Positions 9,364-18,763 of a stretch of DNA of 64,000 nucleotides are shown piece by piece (the first letter of the stretch is position 1; every line of letters begins with the position of its first letter). Location of the stretch: positions 62,001 through 126,000 of the forward strand of contig JAKLGU010000003.1 of assembly GCA_022710485.1 (NCBI GenBank). The letters run 5' to 3'. Under the pieces are notes generated by a model that ran no database searches, had not been told where the DNA came from, and saw nothing but the letters and a program-made list of their open reading frames with translations. Source of the stretch: Gemmatimonadota bacterium (lineage in GTDB: Bacteria; Gemmatimonadota; Gemmatimonadetes; Gemmatimonadales; GWC2-71-9). A program made the translations under genes and the position numbers.

Positions 9364-10493
9364 GGATCTCTCTTCGCAGGCGCTTCGCGGCGGCCGCGCT
9401 CCTGCTCTTCGGGCTCGCGGCCGCCGCCGCACCGGTGTCGGCCCAGGCGATGGCCGACACCGGTCGCAGCGTCGTGCTGATCGTGACCGACGGCCTCCGG
9501 TGGCAGGAACTCTTCGGCGGAGCTGACTCCACGCTCAACAACAAGGAGTACGGAGGCGTGGAGGACACCGCCGCCCTCCGGCGCACTTACCTTGTCGGCG
9601 GCGCCGAGGCGAACCGTCGGGCGCTGATGCCGTTCATGTGGGGGGTGATCGCGCGCGACGGGCAGATCTACGGAAACCGGAGGCTCGGCAGCGATGCGGT
9701 GGTGACGAACGGGCTCAAGTTCTCCTACCCCGGTTACAACGAGATGCTCACCGGCAGGCCTGACCCGCGCATCGACCGCAACGACTACGGCCCAAACCCG
9801 AACCTGACCGTCTTCGGGTGGCTCTCCTCCGAGCCCGGATTCATGTCCCGGGTGGCCGCGTTCGGCACTTGGGACGTCTTCGCGGACATCTTTGACCGCG
9901 GCTTCCCATTGATGACACTCCGCGCCGGCTGGGAGCTTCCCTTCCCCGGCTCCACCGATCCGTCGCGCGTCCTCCTCGACAGCCTGTACGCCACCACGAC
10001 GCGGTACTGGCCCGGAATGCCGTACGATGCCTTCCTGCAGGCCAGCGTGATGGAATACCTCCGAACCGAGCACCCGCGGGTGCTCTACCTGGGGTTCGGA
10101 GAGACCGACGAGTGGGCTCATTCGGGCAAGTACGACCGGTACCTGGCGACAGCCCACCGCGTGGACGGCTTCATTCGCGACCTGTGGCAAGCCATGCAGG
10201 CCATGCCGGAGTACGCCGGCCGGACGACCTTCATCATCACCACCGATCATGGCCGGGGGAGCGGGCTCGAGGACTGGACCGACCACGGGAAGGACGTCGA
10301 GGGGGCGGAGCACATCTGGATCGCAGTGATGGGACCGGACATTCCCGGACTCGGCGAGCGGCGCAACGTGTCGTTCGTGACCCAGGCGCAGGTGGCAGCC
10401 ACGGTCGCGGCGGCGGTGGGGATGGACTGGGTGAAGGTAGCCGGCCCGGCGTGGACCGCAGGCGCCCTGCCAGTATTCGGACCCGGAGACTGA
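9360..10493 (+). CDS. secreted alkaline phosphatase superfamily enzyme (phosphodiesterase/sulfatase-like)
   Basis: A 377-residue exported enzyme with a Sec-type signal ending PVSAQA. Metal-site motifs of the alkaline phosphatase superfamily are in order: IVTDGLRWQELF with the first Asp, a nucleophile-like Ser/Tyr region FSYPGYNEMLTG near residue 122, GFGETDEWAHSGKYD near 245, TTDHGRGSG near 298 and DHGKDVEGAEH near 312. It probably removes phosphate or sulfate esters in the periplasm; the leaving group cannot be decided. GTG at 9360 overlaps the preceding stop. Last gene of the plus-strand run, facing a minus-strand barrel gene across 200 bases. Confidence 0.8.
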   Translation: MRISLRRRFAAAALLLFGLAAAAAPVSAQAMADTGRSVVLIVTDGLRWQELFGGADSTLNNKEYGGVEDTAALRRTYLVGGAEANRRALMPFMWGVIARDGQIYGNRRLGSDAVVTNGLKFSYPGYNEMLTGRPDPRIDRNDYGPNPNLTVFGWLSSEPGFMSRVAAFGTWDVFADIFDRGFPLMTLRAGWELPFPGSTDPSRVLLDSLYATTTRYWPGMPYDAFLQASVMEYLRTEHPRVLYLGFGETDEWAHSGKYDRYLATAHRVDGFIRDLWQAMQAMPEYAGRTTFIITTDHGRGSGLEDWTDHGKDVEGAEHIWIAVMGPDIPGLGERRNVSFVTQAQVAATVAAAVGMDWVKVAGPAWTAGALPVFGPGD

Positions 10494-10693
10494 TCGCGGT
10501 TATTGCAGGCCTGCTTTGAGCGCCCCGATGACCGGGCTGCTCCGGAGGCACGTTAGGACCCTGTCCGCTGCCTGGATCTCGCCACCGGCCGGTCCGCGGG
10601 TGCCGGAGGAGCAGGCTGGTCGAGGGGCGCTTGTCCGGGGACGCGAACTGACGGCCATTCAGACCATTCCCGTCGCCAGCCGATCAAAAGGCA

Positions 10694-11308
10694 CTAAAAC
10701 ACGAACATCACCCCGCCGCTGAACTCTCCCTGGGTAAAGAAGGTGCTGTTGGACGCGACGATGACGCATCCACCTGGTAGGGTGCACCAGAAATCGGTGT
10801 CGCTGGAGAGGGTGCTCATCCAGAGCCGGGCCTGGGCACGGAGCCCCACGTTCCGGCTGAGGTAGGTCTTCACGCCGAGGGCGCCGCCGAAGGAAAAGAG
10901 CCAGTCGTCGCCGAAGTCCGGTGACTCCGGCGAGAGGTGGGTGGCGCCGACCGTCAGGGCAAAGAAGGGCTTGGTCTTCTCGTCGTGCCCGAACTCCAGC
11001 GCGCCGCCCAGTTGGAAGTACTCGACGGCGGCATTGCCAATAGTCCGTTCGGCGGCGGTGTCCGAGTCAAACAGGATGTTGGTGGACTGGCGGCTGTAGA
11101 CGAATTCCACGAGCCCGTCGGGCTTCACCCGGTACCCGATGGTGGCGCCCCACGCGAAGCCGTCGTTGGCGATGAACTTGCCCGTTTCGCCGTTCACGGT
11201 GCCGCCATAGCGGTACCCGGCGGTGGGAGTGATCTCCCACGTGGCCTGCGCGTGGAGCGAAGCAGCGGCTGTAACGAACAAGAGGGAAAGCGGCCCGATC
11301 CGGTGCAT
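10694..11308 (-). CDS. outer-membrane beta-barrel protein (OmpA/OmpW-like)
   Basis: A 204-residue exported protein. The signal runs from MHRIG to SLHAQA, and the mature part has alternating strands ending in the aromatic-terminated GEFSGGVMFVF, the usual C-terminal outer-membrane assembly signal. ATG 11308 is chosen over an upstream ATG at 11404 because it has GGAG at good spacing and starts directly at the signal peptide. It is divergent from the kinase gene at 11395, with 86 bases between. The specific function is unknown. Confidence 0.75.
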   Translation of the reverse strand: MHRIGPLSLLFVTAAASLHAQATWEITPTAGYRYGGTVNGETGKFIANDGFAWGATIGYRVKPDGLVEFVYSRQSTNILFDSDTAAERTIGNAAVEYFQLGGALEFGHDEKTKPFFALTVGATHLSPESPDFGDDWLFSFGGALGVKTYLSRNVGLRAQARLWMSTLSSDTDFWCTLPGGCVIVASNSTFFTQGEFSGGVMFVF

Positions 11309-11394
11309 GGAAGCTCCGTCAAAGTGTTGTCTGCTCACCCGAAGCATAGCCGGGGAATAGCGCGGGAGCGCGGCGCCCCCCATCTTAAGGGTCC

Positions 11395-14085
11395 ATGACC
11401 ACACAATTCGACCGCGTCGCCGCCGCCCTGGCGGACCAGTTCCGGCTCGACCGTGAACTGGGCCAGGGCGGGATGGCCACCGTCTATCTGGCCGAGGATC
11501 TGAAGCACCACCGCAAGGTTGCGGTCAAGGTGCTCCGGCCGGAACTGGCGGCATCGCTCGGGCCCGATCGGTTCTTTCGGGAAATCGAGGTCGCTGCCAA
11601 GCTCCAGCACCCCCATATCCTTCCCCTCTTCGACAGCGGCGCTTCGGGCGGGGCGGCAGGATCGCCGGACTTCCTCTGGTATGCCATGCCGTTCGTGGAC
11701 GGCGAGACGCTTCGCGACCGACTGGCGCGTACCGGGGAGCTGCCGGTCCACGACGCCATCCGCATTCTCATCGAGGTCGCGGACGCGCTGGCGGAGGCCC
11801 ACAAGCACGGCGTGGCCCACCGCGACATCAAACCCGAGAACATCCTTCTCTCCGGCCGCCACGCCCTAGTGAGCGACTTCGGAGTGGCCAAGGCGGTGAG
11901 CGAGGCCACCGGCCGCCAGCAGCTCACCACCGCCGGTGTCGCCCTCGGCACGCCCGCCTACATGGCGCCGGAACAGGCCGCCGCCGATCCGCACCTCGAT
12001 CACCGGGTGGACATCTATGCCCTCGGCGTGCTGGCATACGAACTCCTGACCGGCCGGACGCCGTTCAGCGGGCGCACCCCGCAGGAAACGCTCGCCGCGC
12101 ACGTGATGCAGGCGCCTGAGCCGGTCTCCCGGCTCCGGCCCGGCATTTCGCCTGCGTTCGAGGCGCTGGTGATGAAGTGCCTGGCGAAGCGGCCGGCGGA
12201 CAGGTTCCAGAGCGCGGAAGAACTGGTAGCGGCGCTGGAGCCGCTGGCCACGCCGAGCGGCGGGATGACGCCAACCTACACGCAGCCGGTGACTGGGGTG
12301 GCGCCGCTGGTGCCGGCGGGTCGCAAGCGGGTGGTAAGGGCGGCGGCGCTGGTCATCGTGCTGGGAAGCGTGGGCATGCTGATGACCCGGCGGGCCGGCA
12401 GCGGACCCGAAGTGACTCTGACCAAGACCACCCGCCTCACCAGCGCGCAGGGGCTCGAGGTTCTCCCGGCCATTTCGCCCGATGGGCAGTTCCTGGCGTA
12501 CGTCGGTACCTCGAAGAATTCGGCGGACATCTTCCTGCAGCCCACGGATGGCGGGCGGGCGGTCAACATCACCGACAGCCTTCCCGGTGCGCAGATCTCG
12601 CCGGCGTGGGCGCCCGATGGACGGCGGCTGGTGTTCGTCTCGTACGACTCCGCCGGCGCCAGCATCGTCACCATGCCCCCGACCGGTGGCGATGTTCGGC
12701 GGCTCCGGAGCTTCTCCTATGACGGGGAAAGCCCACTGGCACCGAAATGGTCGCCCGATGGATCGCGGATCGCTTTCGAACTGGGCGACAGCATCCTGGT
12801 CATGTCTGTGGACGGGGACGGACTCACCTTGATTGCCCGGGTGACGGATGTCCATTCCCTGGCATGGACTCCCGACGGCCAATGGCTCGCGGGCGTCCGG
12901 GGAAACTCCGCCTTCGCCTATACTGGCAATGGATTCGGCAACCTGGCCGCGAGCACGGTGTTCGTGGTGTCCGCCGACGGCGGCACCCCAGTCATGGTGA
13001 GCGATTCCACGACCCTGAACTTCTCGCCGACGTGGCTCCCCGGCGGAAATGCCCTGCTCTACCTCTCGAGCGGCGGAGGCGGACGCGACATCTACCTCCA
13101 GCGAATTGGAAGAAGCGGACGTGCAGACGGCGCTCCGAAGCGAGTGACGACCGGGCTCGACGCCCACACCTTTGCCCTTTCTCCGGACGGGAAGCGCCTG
13201 GCCTACTCCAAGTACGCCCGCGACCTCAATATCTGGATGGTTCGGCTTTCGGCAACCGGCAGCGTGAATGCGCGCGCGGCGGTGCCAATCACCCGCGGCA
13301 ACCAGGCCACCGAGGTGCTGCGCCTCTCCCCCGACGGCAAGTGGCTGCTGTATGACTCCGACCTCAACGGCAACGGCGACCTCTTTATTGTGTCCTCCGA
13401 CGGCGGCACGCCAAGACAGCTGACCGACGACCCCGCCGACGACCTGAGCGCCAACTGGTCGCCCGACGGATCGGAGATCGCGTTTCACTCCTTCCGCACC
13501 GGCAATCGCGACATCTTCACCATGAATGCCGACGGCACCGGCCTGGCGCAGGTCACCACCGACACACTGGGCGACAGGTACGCGGCCTGGGGTCCGGACC
13601 ACAACACCCTCGCGTACTCGCGGGGGGACGGGCGCATTCTGGAACTGGTGGAGATCAATCGGGATTCGCCGTCGTCGCCCTGGGGACCGCCCACGAGTCT
13701 GGGCCAGGGAGTCACGGCCTTTCTCACCCCCGACCGCGCCGCCTACCTCGTGTGGAGGGGAGACAGCGTGCTTGAATTGACGGCCGTTCCCTCAGGTGTG
13801 GGTGCCCCAAGGCTGCTCTTCCGGGCGCCGCGGTGGTTCAGGCCCAACTGGGCCCAGATGGGCCCCGATGGCCGGACGCTGTACAGCTATTCTCCCGACT
13901 CCACGGGCAACCACGCCTTCTGGGCCATCGACCCGGTGAAGGGGACGCTCCGCAAGGTCGTTTCCTTCGAGCCTGCCGATCCCTGGACCACCCGAGGCAA
14001 CTTCGTCACCGACGGCACCCGGTTCTACTTCATCGCCGGAGAGCACCAGGCGGACATCTGGGTGGCGGATGTAGAGGAGAAGTAG
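11395..14085 (+). CDS. Ser/Thr protein kinase with transmembrane segment and periplasmic PD40 beta-propeller
   Basis: An 896-residue one-pass receptor kinase. The cytoplasmic kinase (about 17-280) has ELGQGGMATVYLAED, Lys45, catalytic HRDIKPEN (Asp144) and DFG (Asp161), so it should be active. A single hydrophobic span lies at about 312-330. The rest carries repeated WSPDG/SPDGK/DGGTP units of TolB/PD40 propeller blades, probably an extracytoplasmic ligand sensor. This architecture is common in Gemmatimonadota and Acidobacteria. No partner is encoded beside it, except possibly the divergent barrel. An octamer repeat array begins immediately after its TAG stop. Confidence 0.92.
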   Translation: MTTQFDRVAAALADQFRLDRELGQGGMATVYLAEDLKHHRKVAVKVLRPELAASLGPDRFFREIEVAAKLQHPHILPLFDSGASGGAAGSPDFLWYAMPFVDGETLRDRLARTGELPVHDAIRILIEVADALAEAHKHGVAHRDIKPENILLSGRHALVSDFGVAKAVSEATGRQQLTTAGVALGTPAYMAPEQAAADPHLDHRVDIYALGVLAYELLTGRTPFSGRTPQETLAAHVMQAPEPVSRLRPGISPAFEALVMKCLAKRPADRFQSAEELVAALEPLATPSGGMTPTYTQPVTGVAPLVPAGRKRVVRAAALVIVLGSVGMLMTRRAGSGPEVTLTKTTRLTSAQGLEVLPAISPDGQFLAYVGTSKNSADIFLQPTDGGRAVNITDSLPGAQISPAWAPDGRRLVFVSYDSAGASIVTMPPTGGDVRRLRSFSYDGESPLAPKWSPDGSRIAFELGDSILVMSVDGDGLTLIARVTDVHSLAWTPDGQWLAGVRGNSAFAYTGNGFGNLAASTVFVVSADGGTPVMVSDSTTLNFSPTWLPGGNALLYLSSGGGGRDIYLQRIGRSGRADGAPKRVTTGLDAHTFALSPDGKRLAYSKYARDLNIWMVRLSATGSVNARAAVPITRGNQATEVLRLSPDGKWLLYDSDLNGNGDLFIVSSDGGTPRQLTDDPADDLSANWSPDGSEIAFHSFRTGNRDIFTMNADGTGLAQVTTDTLGDRYAAWGPDHNTLAYSRGDGRILELVEINRDSPSSPWGPPTSLGQGVTAFLTPDRAAYLVWRGDSVLELTAVPSGVGAPRLLFRAPRWFRPNWAQMGPDGRTLYSYSPDSTGNHAFWAIDPVKGTLRKVVSFEPADPWTTRGNFVTDGTRFYFIAGEHQADIWVADVEEK

Positions 14086-14125
14086 GCGGGGCAGCGGGGC
14101 AGCGGGGCAGCGGGGCAGCGGGGCA
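14086..14125. repeat. GCGGGGCA octamer array, five perfect copies
   Basis: Five identical tandem copies of GCGGGGCA begin at the base after the kinase TAG stop and end in GGAAG. Variants of the same unit recur at 20093, 22654, 53404, 55816 and 58457. Confidence 0.95.
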
Positions 14126-14168
14126 GGAAGCTCGGGGGTCGGGGTGGAACCGCAAGTTGGAGTTTCCG

Positions 14169-16454
14169 TTGACCAAGTACTCAACATCACTGCTTGCCCT
14201 CCTCGCTCTCGCCACAGCCGGCGATGCGTCGGCCCAGGCCCCCCTCCCCCTCATCCCCTACCCCCGCTCGGTGGTCCGGAACACCGGTGATGTCGAACTG
14301 GTGCGCCGAATCCGGCTCGAGGCCCCCAACCCGGCGGACCTCGGCGCCCTCGGCTCCTACACCAGCGATCTCCTCGAGATGGAACTGGGATGGCGGCCCG
14401 AGCTCGTCAGCGGCCCCTCCCGGCCTGCCGGGCTGACCCTCAGGCTCATCGCCCCCGACTCGGCCCTCGGCAACGAGGGCTACCGGCTCAGCAGCCAGAC
14501 GTCCGGTGTGATCATCGAGGCCTCCACCGAGGCCGGACTCTTCCGCGGGCTGCAGACCTTCCGCCAGTTGCTCCACGCCGGCGTCCCGGGAACGGTGCCG
14601 AGAGTGGAAATCAGCGATGCGCCCCGCTTCCCGTACCGCGGGATGCACCTCGACGTGGCCCGGCACTTCTTCCCCGTGGAGTTCGTCGAGCGGTACATCG
14701 ACCTCCTTTCCCGCTACAAGTTCAACACCTTCCACTGGCACCTGACCGACGACCAGGGCTGGCGGATCCAGATCAACCGCTATCCGAAGCTGACCGACAT
14801 CGGCTCCTGCCGCCGCGAGACCGTGGTGGACCGGAACTTCGACCCCTACATCGGCGACAGCACCCGGTACTGCGGCTACTACACGCAGGACGAGGTCCGG
14901 CGCGTCGTGGCCTACGCCGCGGCCCGACACATCACGATCGTCCCGGAAATCGAGATGCCGGGCCATGCGCAGGCGGCCATCGCCGCCTACCCCGAGCTGG
15001 CCTGCACGCCCGGCCCCTTCGAGGTGAGCACGGTGTGGGGGGTGGACGAGGACATCCTCTGCCCGAGCGAGGCGACTTTCGCCTTCCTCGAGGGAGTGCT
15101 CACCGAGGTGATCGCGCTCTTCCCCGGCCCCTACATCCACATCGGCGGGGACGAGGCGCCCAAGACCCGCTGGAAGTCGAGCGACCTGGCCCACCAGGTC
15201 ATCCAGCGGGAGCAGCTGGCTGACGAGCACGCCCTGCAGAGTTGGTTCGTCCAGCGGATCGAACGATTCCTGAGCGCGCATGGCCGGCGCCTGATCGGCT
15301 GGGACGAGATTCTCGAGGGTGGCCTGGCCCCCGGAGCCACCGTCATGAGCTGGCGCGGGGTGAGCGGCGGGATCGCCGCGGCGCAGCAGGGGCACGATGT
15401 CATCATGACGCCCACCAGCCACGCCTACTTCGATTATGCGCAGGGCGATCCGGCGCTCGAGCCGTTCTCGATCGGAGGCAACATCCCGCTGGAGCGGGTC
15501 TACGCCTTCGAGCCGGTGCCCTCCGTGCTGACCCCCGAACAGGCCACGCATGTCCTCGGTGCGCAGGGAAACGTCTGGACCGAGTACATGAAGACCCCAG
15601 ACCGGGTGGAGTGGATGGTCTTCCCCCGGATGCTCGCCATGGCCGAGGTCACCTGGAGCCCCGCCTCGGCACGCGACTGGGAACGCTTCATCGAGCGTCT
15701 CCCGTCGGCGCTCGCCGCGCTCGACCGCCTCGGCGTCAACTACCGCGTCCCGAACGTGCTGGGCCTGGAGCGGGACCGCCTGACGCTGGCCGACACCGCC
15801 GTCATCACGCTCCGGAGCCCGCTCCCCGACGGCGAGATCCGCTACACGCTGGACGGCACGGCGCCGACGGCAACGTCCGTTCTCTATACCGGACCGCTCA
15901 CGCTCACCGTGGACACCACGGGGACAGCGGTCACGGGCGCGGTGTTCCTGGCGAGCGGCGCGTCCAGCCCGCCCCGCCAGGCGCGCGTGAGCCGCACCAC
16001 GCTCCGCCCCGCGTCGCGCGTCCCTTCCGGAGGGTTGACCACCGGGCTTCGGCTCGCCTACTACGCCGGCAGCTTCCCGAGCGCCCGGGCCGTGGCCACC
16101 ACGGCGCCCACCCGCGTCGCGACCGCCGAGGCGGTCGGCCTGCCGGGATTCCAGCGTCCGGAGACGTACGGGCTCCTGTTCACCGGATATCTCAGCGTGA
16201 GCCGATCGGGGCTGTACACGATCACGCTCAGTTCCGACGATGGCAGCGTGCTCGAGATCGGCGAGCGGGTGGTGGTGGACAACGACGGCTGGCACTCGGA
16301 GGCGGAACGGAGCGGGATGGTTGCACTGGCGGCCGGCATCCATCCGCTCACCATCCGGTACGTGCAGGGAAGCGGCGGGGCGGTCCTCTCGGCCACGATC
16401 GCGTTCGAGGGGGAGCCGCCGGTGCCGCTGGCCGGCGGCTACCTCGCGCGCTAG
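14169..16454 (+). CDS. secreted beta-N-acetylhexosaminidase (GH20) with PA14 domain
   Basis: A 761-residue exported enzyme releasing terminal N-acetylglucosamine or galactosamine from glycans. After a signal (MTKYSTSLL to ASAQA) come the GH20 N-terminal domain, the barrel with TFHWHLTDDQGWRIQI and the catalytic Asp-Glu pair in HIGGDEAPKTRWK, an Fn3-like segment GEIRYTLDGTAP near 560, and a C-terminal PA14 domain (about 625-750, GLYTITLSSDDGSVLEI), probably for carbohydrate binding. TTG 14169 is chosen because TTGGAG precedes it at good spacing and it begins the signal peptide; upstream in-frame sequence is the octamer array. It heads a sugar-oxidation gene set. Confidence 0.9.
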   Translation: MTKYSTSLLALLALATAGDASAQAPLPLIPYPRSVVRNTGDVELVRRIRLEAPNPADLGALGSYTSDLLEMELGWRPELVSGPSRPAGLTLRLIAPDSALGNEGYRLSSQTSGVIIEASTEAGLFRGLQTFRQLLHAGVPGTVPRVEISDAPRFPYRGMHLDVARHFFPVEFVERYIDLLSRYKFNTFHWHLTDDQGWRIQINRYPKLTDIGSCRRETVVDRNFDPYIGDSTRYCGYYTQDEVRRVVAYAAARHITIVPEIEMPGHAQAAIAAYPELACTPGPFEVSTVWGVDEDILCPSEATFAFLEGVLTEVIALFPGPYIHIGGDEAPKTRWKSSDLAHQVIQREQLADEHALQSWFVQRIERFLSAHGRRLIGWDEILEGGLAPGATVMSWRGVSGGIAAAQQGHDVIMTPTSHAYFDYAQGDPALEPFSIGGNIPLERVYAFEPVPSVLTPEQATHVLGAQGNVWTEYMKTPDRVEWMVFPRMLAMAEVTWSPASARDWERFIERLPSALAALDRLGVNYRVPNVLGLERDRLTLADTAVITLRSPLPDGEIRYTLDGTAPTATSVLYTGPLTLTVDTTGTAVTGAVFLASGASSPPRQARVSRTTLRPASRVPSGGLTTGLRLAYYAGSFPSARAVATTAPTRVATAEAVGLPGFQRPETYGLLFTGYLSVSRSGLYTITLSSDDGSVLEIGERVVVDNDGWHSEAERSGMVALAAGIHPLTIRYVQGSGGAVLSATIAFEGEPPVPLAGGYLAR

Positions 16455-16485
16455 CTTCCCGCATCCCTTCAACCACGGTTTCCCG

Positions 16486-18180
16486 ATGACCCTCCAGGAT
16501 CAGCGGAAGGTGTACGACGTCTGCATCGTCGGCTCCGGCGCGGGCGGTGGCATGGCGGCCTATATGCTCACCCAAGCGGGAGCAAACGTCGTCCTGCTCG
16601 AGGCCGGCGGCCCGTGGGACAACGCCACCGACTCCGACATGTTCACCTGGCCGTACAACTCCCCCCGCCGCGGCGCTTCCACGAAGGAACGCCCCTTCGG
16701 CGAGTTCGACGCCTGCGTCGGCGGGTGGGAACTCCCGGGCGAGCCGTTCACCGTGGCGGAGGGCTCGAAGTTCGGCTGGTGGCGAGCCCGAATGGTGGGC
16801 GGCCGCACCAACCATTGGGGCCGCATCTCGCTGCGCTTCGGCCCGAACGACTTCAGGCGGAAGAGCCTCGACGGCCTCGGCGACGACTGGCCCATCAGCT
16901 ACGACGACCTGGCGCCCTTCTACGACCGGGTAGATGACCTCATCGGCATCTTCGGCAGCGCGGAGGGCCTCCCCAACGAACCGGATGGCCACTTCCTCCC
17001 GGCGCCGAGGCCCCGCTGCTACGAACTGCTGGTCAAGCAGGCCTGCGACAACCTGAAGGTCGCGTGCATCCCGGCGCGGCTCTCCATCCTGACGCAGCCG
17101 CTCGGCAACCGGCCCGCCTGCCACTACTGCGGCCAGTGCAATCGCGGCTGCGCCGTCAACGCCAACTTCTCGTCCACCAACGTGCTGCTCCCGCCGGCCA
17201 TGGCCACCGGCCGGCTGACGATGATCACCAACGCGATGGCCCGCGAGGTGACGCTCGGGTCAAACGGGCTGGCCGACGGCGTGACCTACGTGGACAAGGC
17301 CACCAACACCGACCGTCGCGTGAGGGCCAGGGTCGTGGTGCTGGCGGCAAGCGCCTGCGAATCGGCGCGGCTTCTCCTCAATTCGAAGAGCGCGCGTTTT
17401 CCGCATGGGCTGGCCAACTCCAGCGGCGTGGTGGGCAAGTACCTGACCGACACCACCGGCACCGATGTGGCCGGGTTCATCCCGAAACTCGAGAACGGCA
17501 TTCCCCACAACGAGGATGGGGTGGGCGGCGGGCACCTCTACGGCCCATGGTGGCTGGACAACAAGACGCTCGACTTCCCGCGCGGGTACCACATCGAAAT
17601 CTGGGGCGGGCGGGGTCAGCCGTCGTACGGCTTCATGGGCGGCATCGACAACTACCCGGCCTTCGGCGGATATGGCAAGGCGCTCAAGGACTCGTACCGG
17701 CGGCTCTACGGCACCACCATCGGGTTCAGCGGCCGGGGTGAGATGATCCCCAACGCCGACTCCTATTGCGAGATCGACCCGGAGGTGAAGGACCAGTGGG
17801 GGATCCCGGTCCTGAAGTTCCACTGGAAGTGGAGCGACTACGAGTACAAGCAGGTCAAGCACATGCAGGAGACCTTCCGCGCGCTCATCGCTGAAATGGG
17901 CGGCGAGGTGTTCAGCCCGATGCCGACCGCCGAGCAGGGATACGGCATCGCCACCGGCGGCCAGATCATCCACGAACTGGGCTGTGTGCGGATGGGGAAC
18001 GATCCCGGCTCCTCCGCGGTCAACGCCAACTGCCAGGCCCACGACGTGAAGAACCTCTTCGTGGCCGACGGCGGGCCGTTCGTGTCGCAGGCGGACAAGA
18101 ACCCGACCTGGACCATCCTGGCGCTCTCGATGCGCACCTCCGAGTACATCGCGGCCCAGCGCCGACAGGGGGCCCTGTGA
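16486..18180 (+). CDS. GMC oxidoreductase, glycoside/sugar dehydrogenase large subunit (copy 2)
   Basis: A 564-residue paralogue of the enzyme at 5563. It has CIVGSGAGGGMAAY near 13-26 for FAD, CHYCGQCNRGC (Cys212, 215, 218, 222) as a putative Fe-S site, and C-terminal IIHELGCVRMG and QADKNPTWTIL in place of the usual His/Asn motifs. ATG 16486 starts directly at the FAD domain; the longer open frame upstream overlaps the hexosaminidase. Its stop overlaps the small-subunit gene. Here the large subunit precedes the small one, the reverse of copy 1, so this is not a simple recent duplication. Confidence 0.85.
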   Translation: MTLQDQRKVYDVCIVGSGAGGGMAAYMLTQAGANVVLLEAGGPWDNATDSDMFTWPYNSPRRGASTKERPFGEFDACVGGWELPGEPFTVAEGSKFGWWRARMVGGRTNHWGRISLRFGPNDFRRKSLDGLGDDWPISYDDLAPFYDRVDDLIGIFGSAEGLPNEPDGHFLPAPRPRCYELLVKQACDNLKVACIPARLSILTQPLGNRPACHYCGQCNRGCAVNANFSSTNVLLPPAMATGRLTMITNAMAREVTLGSNGLADGVTYVDKATNTDRRVRARVVVLAASACESARLLLNSKSARFPHGLANSSGVVGKYLTDTTGTDVAGFIPKLENGIPHNEDGVGGGHLYGPWWLDNKTLDFPRGYHIEIWGGRGQPSYGFMGGIDNYPAFGGYGKALKDSYRRLYGTTIGFSGRGEMIPNADSYCEIDPEVKDQWGIPVLKFHWKWSDYEYKQVKHMQETFRALIAEMGGEVFSPMPTAEQGYGIATGGQIIHELGCVRMGNDPGSSAVNANCQAHDVKNLFVADGGPFVSQADKNPTWTILALSMRTSEYIAAQRRQGAL

Positions 18181-18752
18181 CCGACCTCTCCCGCCGCGAG
18201 ATGCTCGGCCTCCTCGGCGTGGCGCTGGCCGCAGGCGCCGCCGGCTGCCGGCCCGAGACGATTCGCAAGGCCGCACAGCGCGCCACGCCCTACACGCCGA
18301 CCTTTTTCACCCCCGGCGAATACGACGCCGTCACCGTGCTGGCCGACCTCACGCTGCCGGCGGACAAGCGCGGCCCCAGCGCCAGCGAGGCCGGCGTGCC
18401 GGAGTTCATGGACTTCGTCATGACGGAGGAGATGGACAACCGGGAGCGGATGCGGACCGGCCTCGCCTGGCTCGACACCGAGTCGGGCAGCCGCTTCGGC
18501 AAGCCGTTCGTGGCGGCGTCGGCTCGGCAGCAGATGAAGATCCTCGACGACATCGCGTGGCCCAAGAAGGCCAAGGCGGAATTTGAGGAGGCGGCGAAGT
18601 TCTTCAACGAGTTCCGGAACCTGACCGCCACCGGCTACTGGTCGAGCAAGGTGGGGGTCGAGGACCTCCAGTACATCGGCAACACAGTGGTGCCCGAGTG
18701 GAAGGGCTGCCCTGAGCCCCAGCTGAAGAAGCTGGGCGTCAGCTACACCTGA
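18177..18752 (+). CDS. gluconate 2-dehydrogenase subunit 3-like protein, Tat-exported (copy 2)
   Basis: A 191-residue partner of the preceding GMC enzyme. The signal contains LSRREMLGLLGVALAAGAAGC, a twin-arginine start with a cysteine that could be lipidated (lipobox-like AAGC). Family features are FFTPGEYDAVTVLADLTLPAD, EAGVPEFMDFV and the closing TGYWSSKVGVEDL. GTG 18177 overlaps the GMC stop by four bases. It likely escorts the large subunit through the Tat system and anchors it. Confidence 0.83.
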   Translation: MTDLSRREMLGLLGVALAAGAAGCRPETIRKAAQRATPYTPTFFTPGEYDAVTVLADLTLPADKRGPSASEAGVPEFMDFVMTEEMDNRERMRTGLAWLDTESGSRFGKPFVAASARQQMKILDDIAWPKKAKAEFEEAAKFFNEFRNLTATGYWSSKVGVEDLQYIGNTVVPEWKGCPEPQLKKLGVSYT

Positions 18753-18763
18753 ACGGAGCTTTC

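Noticed and set aside
10494..10693. RNA gene or terminator in the 200-base gap
   Set aside because: No tRNA-like cloverleaf or strong terminator was found; only a weak inverted pair (10537-10551 with 10600-10614) of low complementarity in the middle.
13833..16454. An upstream-extended start for the hexosaminidase
   Set aside because: The extra residues overlap the kinase gene and the octamer array; the TTG at 14169 has a ribosome-binding site and starts the signal peptide.
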